DNA of 64,000 nucleotides from Trichococcus pasteurii (lineage in GTDB: Bacteria > Bacillota > Bacilli > Lactobacillales > Aerococcaceae). Location: positions 62,001 to 126,000 of the forward strand of contig NZ_FONM01000004.1 in NCBI RefSeq assembly GCF_900112935.1, read 5' to 3'. Below the pieces are notes generated by a model that ran no database searches, was not told the DNA's origin, and was given only the letters and a program-made list of their open reading frames with translations. Shown one piece after another: positions 1-9,372 of this stretch. Within the stretch, counting starts at the first letter, position 1. The number at the start of each line of letters is the position of its first letter. The translations under genes and the position numbers were made by a program.

Positions 1-37
1 TAATCATATCAAATGGAATGAAAAAATATCTGTTAAT

Positions 38-66
38 TCCCGCTGATTCCGGCGGGATTTTTTTCT
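38..66 (+). terminator. Intrinsic terminator of an upstream gene
   Basis: TCCCGC and GCGGGA form a 6-bp stem with an 8-nt loop, followed by a run of eight T. It probably ends a gene lying before the window and separates it from the pilus operon. From here to 162 I see no gene. Confidence 0.65.
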
Positions 67-162
67 AAAAACTCCTGCATGATATCCGTATATAAACCAA
101 CAATCATAAAATAATGAATTTATTTGAAAATATAACCTGATAATGTGAAGGGGGCAAGTAAT

Positions 163-735
163 ATGGTAACGGCAAACAACGCACTACTGCTGATGCTCGT
201 CGCGGCTTCGGGATTTTTTGATCTGAAGGAACGGAAAATCCCGAACAAAATCACTTTCACGGGCATTCTCATCGGTATCCTGTTCAATAGCATCACGGGA
301 GGATGGACTGGTCTGCTGCAAAGCATAATTGGCATGTTCGCCGGCTTGGCGATCTTTTTCATCCCGTTCGTCATGGGCGGCATGGGGGCCGGCGACGTTA
401 AATTGATGGGAGCCATCGGCGCTTTGATGGGCTGGCGCTTTTCACTGATCACGGCATTGTATTCGGCCATCGTTGGTGGAATCATGGTTCTTCTCCATTT
501 GCTTTACACCGGAAAATTGCGCGAAACGTTGAAAAAAATGCTGTACACGTTGATCAACTTTCTTCTTCAGTTCGCCATCCGATTGGGCTACAACGAGACA
601 GTATGCAAAGCCTATGAAAAATTTTCCAGGAACGGCCATGACTACAAAAAAATCTACATCCCGTATGGTGTTGCTATCGCAGGTGGAGCCGTGCTGGTGC
701 TGATCGCCTACAAGAACGGTTATCCGATTTTTTAG
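163..735 (+). CDS. Prepilin peptidase (A24 family, CpaA/TadV type)
   Basis: Membrane aspartic peptidase that would cut the leader of Tad prepilins. It is short (190 aa) and lacks the N-terminal methylase-like domain of PilD, as usual for CpaA/TadV. The two catalytic aspartates are visible: Asp20 in FDLKERKIPN and Asp78 in the GAGD motif. Several hydrophobic membrane segments surround them. A GTG at 145 opens the same frame, but GAAGGGGG at 147-153 is a good ribosome binding site for the ATG at 163, so I chose that start. It is the first gene of a closely packed operon reaching to 10320; its substrates are probably the TadE-like and TadG-like proteins encoded later. Confidence 0.87.
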   Translation: MVTANNALLLMLVAASGFFDLKERKIPNKITFTGILIGILFNSITGGWTGLLQSIIGMFAGLAIFFIPFVMGGMGAGDVKLMGAIGALMGWRFSLITALYSAIVGGIMVLLHLLYTGKLRETLKKMLYTLINFLLQFAIRLGYNETVCKAYEKFSRNGHDYKKIYIPYGVAIAGGAVLVLIAYKNGYPIF

Positions 736-753
736 ACAAGTGAGGTGAGCGAA

Positions 754-1149
754 TTGAAGATTCTTTTAAAACTCAAAAGCAGCCAAAGGGGGCAATCTCT
801 AGTTGAATTTGCGCTAGTATTACCGATGCTTCTGCTGTTGGTATTAGGTGTTTTGGAATTTGGCTGGATATTGAAAGCTGAAATAGCAGTTTCAGCGGCA
901 GCCAGAGAAGGAGCTAGATATGCTGCGGCGGGAAAAACTGAAGCACAAGCTGAAGCATATGCTATGGTTCATGTGCCTGGTACATTAGTTAATGTCACCA
1001 TCAATGAAACTTCAGTAATTGCCACAGCTGAGTCTGCAGAGAATTCCTTGGTTGGATTCCACATCGATTCAAGCAGACCATTGGGTTTTTATCTTTCTAC
1101 AGCTGATGCAATCGATGCTACTGCAAGTGTCACTATGAGATTAGAGTAA
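754..1149 (+). CDS. TadE-like pseudopilin
   Basis: Small protein (131 aa) of the TadE family. Near the N terminus RGQSLVEFALVLP leads into a hydrophobic helix, with the glutamate five residues after the glycine that is typical of prepilin cleavage sites; AAREGARYAA follows. It is probably processed by the A24 peptidase encoded just upstream. The start is a TTG at 754 placed 6 nt after GAGGTG; a GTG at 745 lies inside that ribosome binding site. The gene is visibly richer in A+T than tadA-tadC. With no classical Flp pilin in the locus, this protein is a candidate structural subunit. Confidence 0.82.
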   Translation: MKILLKLKSSQRGQSLVEFALVLPMLLLLVLGVLEFGWILKAEIAVSAAAREGARYAAAGKTEAQAEAYAMVHVPGTLVNVTINETSVIATAESAENSLVGFHIDSSRPLGFYLSTADAIDATASVTMRLE

Positions 1150-1230
1150 AAAATAAAAAAAAAAGGCGAATAATATTGTACATATAGTGTTCTCAGTATT
1201 ATTTAACAAAATCAGAAGGGGTGAAACAAT

Positions 1231-1944
1231 GTGAAGGCAAAAAAAAGAGTTTGGATCATTACAGGCATCTTGGCACTGCTCACAACGGGTATGATATATG
1301 TGTATCTGAAGCAAGTTGAAGCATCCGCCCAAGAGAATCAAGTCGAAATGAGTGAAGTTGTTGTGGCACTCACTGCCATTCCGTCACATGTGAAGGTCAC
1401 TGAGGATATGTTGGAAATCAAAGAAATCCCGAGCGAAGCGGTGCATGCCGACACTTATACAGCAATAGCTGATGTGGTGGGAGGAACGACAACAACCGAA
1501 CTGATTGCAGGCGAACAAGTCTTGACGGAACGGATCGTCGCAACGGATGAAGAAGCGGAACTTTCTTACCGCATTCCGGAAACCATGCGTGCAATCACAG
1601 TAGCAACAAGTGAAGTGGATGGTGTCGGAGGATATGTGATGACAGGTGATAAGCTGGATATCCTCGTAAGTTACACGCCATCGGAAGGGGCGCAGGTCGC
1701 TTACACCCAACTGCAGAATATCGAAGTGTTGGAACGCGGTCCGAACGCCGATACGGCGGACAGTTCCGCTTCAGGCGTACCTACTTCATTGACGCTGTTG
1801 GTGACACCGGCTCAGGCAGAAGTCATTGCCTTTGGTAGCCTGAATGGTACTATCTACTTTACATTGCGCAACCCTGTAGATACTGCTTGGCAGGACCTGG
1901 GTGGCTACGGAACAGATAACTTTGATTCTTGGAGAGAGCGGTGA
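1231..1944 (+). CDS. cpaB: Flp pilus assembly protein CpaB/RcpC (SAF domain)
   Basis: The 237-aa protein has one N-terminal membrane anchor (about residues 8-28), then a SAF domain (about 40-105: VALTAIPSHVKVTEDMLEIKEIP and AGEQVLTERI), then the RcpC/CpaB C-terminal region. In Gram-negative Tad systems CpaB works with the outer-membrane secretin. Here no secretin gene is present, so it probably acts between membrane and wall. The start is GTG 1231, preceded by AGAAGGGGTG; the overlapping ATG at 1229 is immediately followed by a stop in its own frame. The stop overlaps the start of the next gene. Confidence 0.82.
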   Translation: MKAKKRVWIITGILALLTTGMIYVYLKQVEASAQENQVEMSEVVVALTAIPSHVKVTEDMLEIKEIPSEAVHADTYTAIADVVGGTTTTELIAGEQVLTERIVATDEEAELSYRIPETMRAITVATSEVDGVGGYVMTGDKLDILVSYTPSEGAQVAYTQLQNIEVLERGPNADTADSSASGVPTSLTLLVTPAQAEVIAFGSLNGTIYFTLRNPVDTAWQDLGGYGTDNFDSWRER

Positions 1945-3119
1945 GAAATGTGAATAAGATGAAATTATTATTATTGGCGGACTCGGAAACCGAACGTCTG
2001 GAAATCACGGAAATGCTGAAAAACATCGATTACATCCACTTGGCCGGTGATTCCATCGATGAAAACAAGACCTGGGAATCATTGGAACGGGCAACGGCTG
2101 ATATCCTTTTGATGGGATCATGCTTTAACGGTTCAAGGTATGCTTTTGCGGAAAAAGTGTCGAAACAGTTTCCACATACCAGCATCATCATGGTGGAAAC
2201 GGAACTCTTGGAAGAGACGATGCATAATGCTTTGTTCGCTGGAGCCAAAGATGTCTTGATCAAACCAATCGATCCGGAAAAATTAATGAATTCTATTTAT
2301 CGGATCCATCAATTGCAGGAACGCACAGCCGTCACGAAGGCAGAAGCCCCCCAAAAGAAACTTCGCAAGAGTGAATTAGGGCAAGTCTATACGGTCTTCA
2401 GCACCAAAGGGGGTGTCGGGAAAACCTTCGTTTCGATCAACTTGGCTGCTTCCCTAGCGAAGAACCCGGAAAAACGTGTGGTTCTGGTCGATCTGGATTT
2501 GGACTTCGGTAATGCGGCACTTGCTTTGAACCTTTATCCGAAATTTACCATTACGGACATCATCGATGATATCCGCCACATGGATAGCGATCTGATCGAA
2601 AGCTATCTCATCCCGCACGAATCAGGCATCAAAGTCCTGCCAGCGAACTTGCAGCCGAACATGAATGATTTCATCAACGCTGAACATATTCATGTCATCC
2701 TTGAATCGTTAAGGGAGTCGTTCGATTACGTTATCGTAGATATGCCCGGCAGATTCGTTGAAACGATCATGCCCGCGTTGGCTTTGGCTGATCAACTTCT
2801 AGTCATCACCACCCCTGAACTCTCCGCTGTCCGCAACATCAAAGTGTTGCTGGTCACCTTGAAAGACCTCAATTTTCCACAATCAAAAATCCGGATTGTC
2901 CTGAACAAAGAAGATTTAAGAGGGGAAATCAAGAAAAATGACGTGGAGACGACCCTTAACAAAAAGGTTGATGCTTCCATCGGCTTGGATTACCACCGGG
3001 TGTTGTCCTCCTTGAATAGAGGGGTACCGCTGGTTTACGAGTATCCAAAAAATACACTTTCCAAAAATTTTGAAAAAATGTGCGCGAAATTTATTCAGGA
3101 TGAGTTGTTGAAAGCCTGA
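1941..3119 (+). CDS. tadZ: TadZ/CpaE pilus-localisation ATPase (receiver-like plus ParA/MinD domain)
   Basis: About 392 aa. Residues 1-125 resemble a response-regulator receiver fold. After a linker, a MinD/ParA ATPase starts with the deviant Walker A FSTKGGVGKT near residue 157, followed by VVLVDLDLDFG and DYVIVDMPG. TadZ proteins place the Tad machine in the cell. The start is uncertain: I chose GTG 1941, six bases after GGAG at 1931-1934 and overlapping the cpaB stop, but GTG 1950 or ATG 1959 are possible. It is co-transcribed with its neighbours. Confidence 0.83.
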   Translation: MRNVNKMKLLLLADSETERLEITEMLKNIDYIHLAGDSIDENKTWESLERATADILLMGSCFNGSRYAFAEKVSKQFPHTSIIMVETELLEETMHNALFAGAKDVLIKPIDPEKLMNSIYRIHQLQERTAVTKAEAPQKKLRKSELGQVYTVFSTKGGVGKTFVSINLAASLAKNPEKRVVLVDLDLDFGNAALALNLYPKFTITDIIDDIRHMDSDLIESYLIPHESGIKVLPANLQPNMNDFINAEHIHVILESLRESFDYVIVDMPGRFVETIMPALALADQLLVITTPELSAVRNIKVLLVTLKDLNFPQSKIRIVLNKEDLRGEIKKNDVETTLNKKVDASIGLDYHRVLSSLNRGVPLVYEYPKNTLSKNFEKMCAKFIQDELLKA

Positions 3120-3157
3120 AAACCAACACGCATCGATTGCAAGAGGAGGTTGTGACC

Positions 3158-4552
3158 ATGAATCTGGGCACATACGGAAATTTCAGTTTCTCAGGGATAA
3201 CGAATGCAGAAGAAAAAGAAGAGAGCCAAAGCGGTCTTGTGAAAAGAAGGCGTGATTTGGATGAGCTCGCCTATGAAGTGTTGCAGATCGTCATCGATCA
3301 GCTTCCGCCCACAAAGGAAGCTGATGATATCTCGGAGCAAAAAAAGACCCAAGAAAAAATCAACGATATCATCAGCAACATCATCTTTGAACAAAAGCGC
3401 CACCTGTCGTATGCCGACAAGCAAAAAGTGAACCAGTCCGTCATGAATGAGGTCTATCAGTTCGGACCGATCAGTGATCTGTTGAATGACGACACCATCA
3501 CGGAAATTATGGTCAATGGACCTCTGGATATCTTCGTTGAGAGAAAAGGGAAAATCATCAAAACAGAAAATGAGTTCCGGGATGACAAACATGTCATGCA
3601 CATCATCGACAAAATCATTTCGCCATTGGGAAGACGGGTGGATGAAAGTTCGCCTTTAGTGGATGCGCGCCTACCGGACGGATCACGGGTGAACATCATT
3701 ATCCCGCCATTGGCAGTCAAAGGACCCTCCATAACGATCCGTAAATTTTCGAAAGATCCGTTGACAACGAATGATCTTATCACGTTCGGAGCCTTGAACG
3801 GCGACATTGCAGAATTTTTGCGCCTTTGCGTAAAAGGCCGGATCAATGTATTGGTTTCAGGTGGAACCGGCTCCGGGAAGACGACTTTGCTGAATGTGCT
3901 CTCCAGCTACATTCCCGAAGATGAACGGATCGTCACCATCGAGGATGCAGCTGAGGTGCAACTACAACAAGCGCATGTCGTGACGTTGGAGTCCCGCCCA
4001 GCAAATATCGAGGGCAACGGCAAAATCACCATCCGGGATCTCGTCGTCAACGCACTAAGGATGCGTCCGGATCGGATCATCGTCGGCGAGGTCCGTGGCG
4101 GGGAGGCTTTGGATATGCTGCAGGCGATGAATACCGGTCATGACGGATCATTGACCACCATCCACGCGAATTCACCGCGGGACAGTCTTTCCCGACTGGA
4201 AACGATGGTGATGATGTCGGGCGTTGAATTGCCATCCCGGGCGATCCGCGAACAAGTCGCTTCAGCCATCGACTTGATCATCCAGGTTGAACGCATGGTG
4301 GACGGCAGCCGCAAGGTAACCAAAATCAGCGAAATCATCGGTCTGGAAGGGGAAATCGTCACTTTGCAGGATATTTTCCTTTTCCACCAAATGGGTTTCG
4401 ATGAACACGGGAATGTAAAAGGGAAGCATAAAGCGACCGGTATCATGCCGAATTTTATGGAAAAAATTAAGGCGCACGGGGAGAACATTCCGCCTAGCCT
4501 CTTTAAACCGGTAGGCACGCCAAACATGGACCCTTTCAGAAAGGGGCTGTAA
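3158..4552 (+). CDS. tadA: Tad secretion ATPase TadA/CpaF
   Basis: Secretion ATPase of the type II/IV superfamily that powers pilus assembly at the cytoplasmic membrane. Of 464 aa, the N-terminal ~110 are a helical domain. The GGTGSGKTT Walker A lies near residues 235-243, the Walker B region reads [19 protein letters not shown], and the His box [13 protein letters not shown] is intact. GAGGAGGT at 3143-3150 sits 7 nt before the ATG at 3158, so the longer in-frame extension to 3137 is rejected. The gene ends 1 nt before tadB. Confidence 0.93.
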   Translation: MNLGTYGNFSFSGITNAEEKEESQSGLVKRRRDLDELAYEVLQIVIDQLPPTKEADDISEQKKTQEKINDIISNIIFEQKRHLSYADKQKVNQSVMNEVYQFGPISDLLNDDTITEIMVNGPLDIFVERKGKIIKTENEFRDDKHVMHIIDKIISPLGRRVDESSPLVDARLPDGSRVNIIIPPLAVKGPSITIRKFSKDPLTTNDLITFGALNGDIAEFLRLCVKGRINVLVSGGTGSGKTTLLNVLSSYIPEDERIVTIEDAAEVQLQQAHVVTLESRPANIEGNGKITIRDLVVNALRMRPDRIIVGEVRGGEALDMLQAMNTGHDGSLTTIHANSPRDSLSRLETMVMMSGVELPSRAIREQVASAIDLIIQVERMVDGSRKVTKISEIIGLEGEIVTLQDIFLFHQMGFDEHGNVKGKHKATGIMPNFMEKIKAHGENIPPSLFKPVGTPNMDPFRKGL

Positions 4553-4553
4553 C

Positions 4554-5513
4554 ATGGAAACGCTGCTGATGTTTTTTATTTTCATGACGGTATTGCTTTT
4601 TTTCTATTCAGTTTATTTATTGCTTTTCGAACAGCGGTCCACAATCAAAAACCGCTTGAAACAAACCGGCAAATCGCTTGATGAATATCATCAGGACCAG
4701 GAAAGAAATCAAAAAGGCTTGTTGAAGGGCCTCCTCCAAAAAGCAATCCGTTTTGCGGAAGGATCGAACTACTATGCACGAATCAAGACAAAACTGCTGC
4801 AGGCATATATCAAGATGAAACCGATCGAGTTCATCGAAATATCCATCATGGCCGGGCTGTTTCTGAGTATGTTGATTTGGTTTGGTTCGGAAAATCCATT
4901 CCTGGCGGTGTTCGGACTTGTGCTGGGCTTCCGGGTGCCGGAACTGCTTTTGGAATCGATCCGTAAGAAGCGGGCAAAACAGCTGAATGACCAACTGCCG
5001 CAAGCGCTCAGCCTGATTTCCAATGGGCTTCGTGCAGGTTTCAGCTTTTCGCAGGCGATGGCGGTCGTTGGCCGTGAGATGGACGCGCCGATAGCTGATG
5101 AATTCGCGAAAGTGTTGCGCGACAATTCATATGGGAAAAATATGGACGAGGCCTTGCTGGAACTGGGCAAACGGACAGACGACGAGGATTTGGACATCTT
5201 CATCACGACGTTGCTCATCCATCTGCAGGTCGGAGGGGATCTTTCCGAAATATTGGACACGATTTCGGAGACAATCCGGGAACGCGTCAAACTGAAAGGG
5301 GACATCCTCACGATGACCGCACAAAGCCAAATGTCGGCCGTTGTCATCGGCATCTTGCCGATCGCGATTGCCGCCGTGATGTTCGTCCTTAACCCGAGCT
5401 ATATCGGATCGCTCTTTTCAGATCCACTAGGATTGATGATGGTAGGTGTTGCAGCGGGGATGATGCTTTTAGGAGCTTTCTTGCTGACCCGGATTGTGAA
5501 AGTGAAAATATAG
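4554..5513 (+). CDS. tadB: Tad inner-membrane platform protein TadB
   Basis: T2SF/GspF-family protein of 319 aa. It has a hydrophobic N terminus, further membrane segments near residues 95-130, and a pair near the C terminus. The conserved region LPQALSLISNGLRAGFSFSQAM is followed by DEALLELGKRTDDEDLDIFITTLLIHLQVGGDLSEIL, a hallmark of TadB. With TadC it forms the membrane platform driven by TadA. AAAGGGG lies just upstream of the ATG. Confidence 0.92.
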   Translation: METLLMFFIFMTVLLFFYSVYLLLFEQRSTIKNRLKQTGKSLDEYHQDQERNQKGLLKGLLQKAIRFAEGSNYYARIKTKLLQAYIKMKPIEFIEISIMAGLFLSMLIWFGSENPFLAVFGLVLGFRVPELLLESIRKKRAKQLNDQLPQALSLISNGLRAGFSFSQAMAVVGREMDAPIADEFAKVLRDNSYGKNMDEALLELGKRTDDEDLDIFITTLLIHLQVGGDLSEILDTISETIRERVKLKGDILTMTAQSQMSAVVIGILPIAIAAVMFVLNPSYIGSLFSDPLGLMMVGVAAGMMLLGAFLLTRIVKVKI

Positions 5514-5525
5514 GAGGGAACCCAA

Positions 5526-6443
5526 ATGGAAATCATAGTATACGTCTCGTTGTTTCTGACAAGTTCTTTCATTTTCTATATTTTCTATGACGCGGTGCTG
5601 ATACCGAAGCAAGTACTGAAAGAACGGCTGGACAATGTGAAGGTGATGGCGGACACACGGGATGCCTTCGATGAAGAGATGCGGGAATCCTTTGCCGAAC
5701 GGGTCATCGATCCGGTATATGAACGGATGATCCAAGCACTGGGAAATCTGGCACCGTCATCCATCAAAAAGCAATACGAACAGCTTTTGAGCAGTAGCGG
5801 AACGAGGGGTACCATGAAGTTCAACAACATCATCGCAATCCAGTTGATGTTGGGGCTGTTGTTGGCCTTTGGTACGCATTTCCTGATGAGGCTCACAGAA
5901 CAGCCGACGAATGGAATATATGTAGTTTTGGCCGGTGCAGCGGGTTTCCTGTTGCCCTATTCTTCTCTGAAAACAAAATCCAGAAAAAGGATCGAAGCAA
6001 TCGAATATGCCTTGCCGAGTTTTTTGGATGTGCTGTATGTCAGCGTAGAAGCGGGTCTGGCATTTGATATGGCCATTTACCGGACAACGGATAAAATGAA
6101 AGGCCCATTGAGTGAAGAATTGCTGTTCACGATGAACGAAATCAGCAAAGGCAGAGGCCGTTCGGAAGCGCTCCGGGAGATGGTCAAACGGACGCAGGTG
6201 CCGGATTTGGCAACGTTCGTGACATCCATCATTCAAGCCGAGGAGATGGGGTCGAATATCGGAAACGTCCTGCGGATTCAGGCAGATACGATGCGTGTCA
6301 ACAAAAGGCAACGGGCAGAAACAATGGCGGCCAAAATCCCGACCAAGATGCTCTTTCCGATTGTATTCTTCATGTTCCCGGCACTGTTCGTCGTCATTCT
6401 CGGGCCGGCAGTGTTGAACATTATGGAAACATTGATGAAATAA
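5526..6443 (+). CDS. tadC: Tad inner-membrane platform protein TadC
   Basis: Second T2SF domain protein (305 aa), paired with TadB. Features include an N-terminal membrane helix, two central helices, the signature LPSFLDVLYVSVEAGLAFDMA, a stretch ending in SIIQAEEMGSNIGNVL, and a C-terminal membrane segment. A strong AGGAGGG ribosome binding site precedes the ATG, 12 bp after the tadB stop. It probably forms a hetero-oligomeric platform with TadB. Confidence 0.92.
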   Translation: MEIIVYVSLFLTSSFIFYIFYDAVLIPKQVLKERLDNVKVMADTRDAFDEEMRESFAERVIDPVYERMIQALGNLAPSSIKKQYEQLLSSSGTRGTMKFNNIIAIQLMLGLLLAFGTHFLMRLTEQPTNGIYVVLAGAAGFLLPYSSLKTKSRKRIEAIEYALPSFLDVLYVSVEAGLAFDMAIYRTTDKMKGPLSEELLFTMNEISKGRGRSEALREMVKRTQVPDLATFVTSIIQAEEMGSNIGNVLRIQADTMRVNKRQRAETMAAKIPTKMLFPIVFFMFPALFVVILGPAVLNIMETLMK

Positions 6444-6469
6444 ATGATGTCAGAAAGGAGGAGAGGAAT

Positions 6470-8962
6470 ATGCGTGCGAAAAATGCCTTCGTATTGGTCT
6501 TCCTGAGCATATTCATCGGATGGATCACCCTGCCTGGGTATGCGACGGCTGAAACGACTGCTTCCGAGCGGATTGCGGTGGCTCTGGTCATCGACACTTC
6601 CGGCAGCATGGCTGAAACAGATCCCAATCACTTGCGGAAAACAGCCGCCGATATTTTCGTGGATATGCTCAGCCCGGAAGACCATGTGGGCATCGTTTCC
6701 TTTGCGACGGAAGCCACCGAGTTGGTTCCGATGCAGCAAGTAGGGGATACCGCAAACAAGCAGACCATCAAGAACACGTTGGCCTCGATAACTGAAGTCA
6801 ACGGGAACACGAATTACCGGGCTGCGCTCGAAAAAGCCGAGGAGCAGTTGGAAAGCATCGATGATCCGGCTGTGCGCAAAGTCATCCTCTTCTTGACCGA
6901 TGGCGTGCCGGAACCCGACTATGCGCAGCGGGAGGATACGGTTTTCATGACGGCATATATGGACTCCGTCTGGGAGACGACCGCCCGTTTGGGGCAAAAG
7001 GACATCGCTGTCTATCCGCTTGGTTTCGGTACGGTCGACACAAGCATTCTACAGCGCATCGCTACGGACACAAGAGGAGAAGCAAAATTCTTGGGCAGTG
7101 CTGGCGATATTGCTGTCAATTTCGTTGATGTGTTGCGCACGTTGAAAAACCGGCAAGGATTTTGGAATGAGTCGGTTGCATTGTCTGGAGAGAGTGTTGT
7201 TCCGTTTCAGGTAGACGGTTATACTTCCCAAGTAACGATGGCCGTCACTTATGATACCGCCGGAACGGACGTCTTCATCCGGCCTGTCAACAGTGAAGCC
7301 TGGAATGATCGAATCAGCATCCAGAAGAACGAGCAATACAGCATCCTCACGATGAACCAAACCGAAGAGGAACTTGCAGGCGACTGGGAGTTGGTCATTA
7401 CTGGAACCGGCAACGCGCAACTGTTTGGAGACAAAGATCTGACATTGAAATCCTGGATGATCAGCCCACAGGCAAACACGCAAGTGCCGATGGATGAACC
7501 GATTGACCTGGTGGTGGAAGTGGACGGTGAATTGAGTGATGAAATGGCTGTTCAGGGTGTTGTTTCAAAAAATGGGGCTGTCGAATTTGAGACTATCCCA
7601 TTAATCTTGGAAAAAGGTCAATATGTCGGGACTTACGAGAATGTCGATCAAGGAGGTTCCTATATTCTGGAAACGCAGATCATCAGCGGAGAGACCGTCA
7701 TCACGAGCAGCTCTGTTTCGGTTTCCGTCCAACAACTTCCTGTACTGAAAAGTGATCAAGAGCTGGATGGTGACATCTTCAAAATCGGCGAGAGCCAGAC
7801 CCTCACAGGGTATTTGGAATTGGATGACCAACTACTGGATGGTTCGCAAAGAACTGTCATCAACAGCATGAACTTGGTTGCAACTTATTCCGATGGCCGC
7901 CAGGAAATTATTCCGATGCAAGATGCCGGTCCGGAATCGGGTGCAGACGAAACCGCCGGAGACGGTGTTTACACTGCCGAATTGCCTCTTTCCGAAGAGG
8001 GTGATTATTCGGTTTCGCTCGTCGCGCAAGGAACCACTCCTCAGGGTAATTTTACGCTAGAGGAAGACAGTGGGGATTATCGCGTCATTTCGGTTGGTGC
8101 GGTGTCCGGAAAAGTTACTGATGAAGCATTGTATACAAAACCAGGCAGCGTAGTCAGTGTTCCAGTTCAGCTCAAGAACGACTCCAAAAGAAGCGAGACC
8201 ATTCAGCTTTCAGTTGAAGCCGAGGATGCTGTAGCTAAAGAACAAAGTCTCACACTAGAACCCGGAGAAACTTCCGAAATGGACATCGTACTAGCTTTGG
8301 ATGACAGCGCGCCTTTAGGGGCTAAATCAGTTTCCATCACAATGCAGGCTGAAGACTCCTTGACACAAACGCAATCGTTCGGAACAGAAATCCAACTGTT
8401 CTCGGGCTCAGCGTATTTCCAGAAAAAAACGTTGGATTTTATGACGAAAAACGGCCTGTTTGTGGGCGTGTTGGTGTCTTTGCCTATAGTCATCATTGCT
8501 CTTGGACGGTTGATTTATGTATTGAAACTGAAACAAGCACTGAGCATCAGCAGGAGTTTTGTCTACGCAAAAGCGGATGATCCGGAAAACGCTCAAGAAT
8601 GGTTGCTGCCGAAGAAAGTGGATACTAAGCTGATTGTGTTAGGCGGAGAAGACAAGGAAGCTGTCTTGTCCTTGGAAGGGGCAAAAATCCCTTATCGGAT
8701 GATCGTGAAGGTCGAGACGAGTCCAGCTCGCTTCAAATGCTGGGAAGGGTATCGGACGCTATCAAAAACGTATATACCGGTGCATATCAAAATTGAAACG
8801 ACACCTCCCGGCATCTTCAAGTTGGACGGTGAAGTCCACACCAACAAAGAAATATTCGACCAAGATGCTTTTGAATCCGGCGGGTACCGCTTCATTTACA
8901 AAGCAGAAAAGTCTTTAGCTGAAGAAACCAAAGCCAGAAACGTATTGGAAGGTAAGATGTGA
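6470..8962 (+). CDS. Large VWA-domain membrane protein of the Tad locus
   Basis: This 830-aa protein has a Sec signal (residues 1-27, ending around ATA) and a von Willebrand A domain (about 35-215) with an intact MIDAS: DTSGS at 42-46 and a later FLTDGVPEPD. Next comes a long beta-rich extracellular region of probable Ig-like or chloride-channel-accessory type. A single membrane helix lies near 658-680, followed by about 150 cytoplasmic residues. The ATG has a good AAAGGAGGAG site. Position between tadC and a TadG-like gene suggests a surface adhesin or tip/base component acting with the pilus. VWA domains also occur in TadG proteins of other bacteria; here it seems to be a separate protein. 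The function is not proven. Confidence 0.78.
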   Translation: MRAKNAFVLVFLSIFIGWITLPGYATAETTASERIAVALVIDTSGSMAETDPNHLRKTAADIFVDMLSPEDHVGIVSFATEATELVPMQQVGDTANKQTIKNTLASITEVNGNTNYRAALEKAEEQLESIDDPAVRKVILFLTDGVPEPDYAQREDTVFMTAYMDSVWETTARLGQKDIAVYPLGFGTVDTSILQRIATDTRGEAKFLGSAGDIAVNFVDVLRTLKNRQGFWNESVALSGESVVPFQVDGYTSQVTMAVTYDTAGTDVFIRPVNSEAWNDRISIQKNEQYSILTMNQTEEELAGDWELVITGTGNAQLFGDKDLTLKSWMISPQANTQVPMDEPIDLVVEVDGELSDEMAVQGVVSKNGAVEFETIPLILEKGQYVGTYENVDQGGSYILETQIISGETVITSSSVSVSVQQLPVLKSDQELDGDIFKIGESQTLTGYLELDDQLLDGSQRTVINSMNLVATYSDGRQEIIPMQDAGPESGADETAGDGVYTAELPLSEEGDYSVSLVAQGTTPQGNFTLEEDSGDYRVISVGAVSGKVTDEALYTKPGSVVSVPVQLKNDSKRSETIQLSVEAEDAVAKEQSLTLEPGETSEMDIVLALDDSAPLGAKSVSITMQAEDSLTQTQSFGTEIQLFSGSAYFQKKTLDFMTKNGLFVGVLVSLPIVIIALGRLIYVLKLKQALSISRSFVYAKADDPENAQEWLLPKKVDTKLIVLGGEDKEAVLSLEGAKIPYRMIVKVETSPARFKCWEGYRTLSKTYIPVHIKIETTPPGIFKLDGEVHTNKEIFDQDAFESGGYRFIYKAEKSLAEETKARNVLEGKM

Positions 8963-8963
8963 G

Positions 8964-9305
8964 ATGAAAAGACTGATCAATGCAATAACCGGAGAAGTGA
9001 TTTTGGAGGATCTTCAGACGGCGGATACTTTCTATGACCGTTTTCGGGGATTGATGGGCAGACCATCGATTCCCGAAAATACGGGTTTGATGATCAAACC
9101 ATGCAATAGTGTCCACTGTTTTTTTATGAAATTTCCGATTGATGTTATCTTTTTGGATAAAGAGGATCGGGTCGTGCATATCGCGGGGAATATGAAACCA
9201 GGAACCATATCTCCTATTGTCAAGCGAGCGAAATATGTTGTTGAAGCCAACGCAATGAAGTTTACGGGTGATGTCATGATCGGGGATAAGCTTGAGATAG
9301 TCTGA
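8964..9305 (+). CDS. DUF192 family protein
   Basis: A 113-aa protein of the DUF192 fold. It shows the family core DRFRGLMGRPSIPENTGLMIKPCNSVHCFFMKFPIDVIFLDKEDRVVHI, with later GTISPIVKRAKYVVEANA. The family has no settled biochemical role; members are usually exported or cytoplasmic beta proteins. This one lacks a signal peptide. It starts 1 nt after the VWA gene stop, so it is translationally linked to the pilus operon, which suggests but does not prove an assembly or regulatory role there. Confidence 0.85.
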   Translation: MKRLINAITGEVILEDLQTADTFYDRFRGLMGRPSIPENTGLMIKPCNSVHCFFMKFPIDVIFLDKEDRVVHIAGNMKPGTISPIVKRAKYVVEANAMKFTGDVMIGDKLEIV

Positions 9306-9372
9306 AGGTCATATCGGTTGCAACTAATAAGACTGAGATGAAATTCAAATTAACGATGAGGTGAGAGTAACG

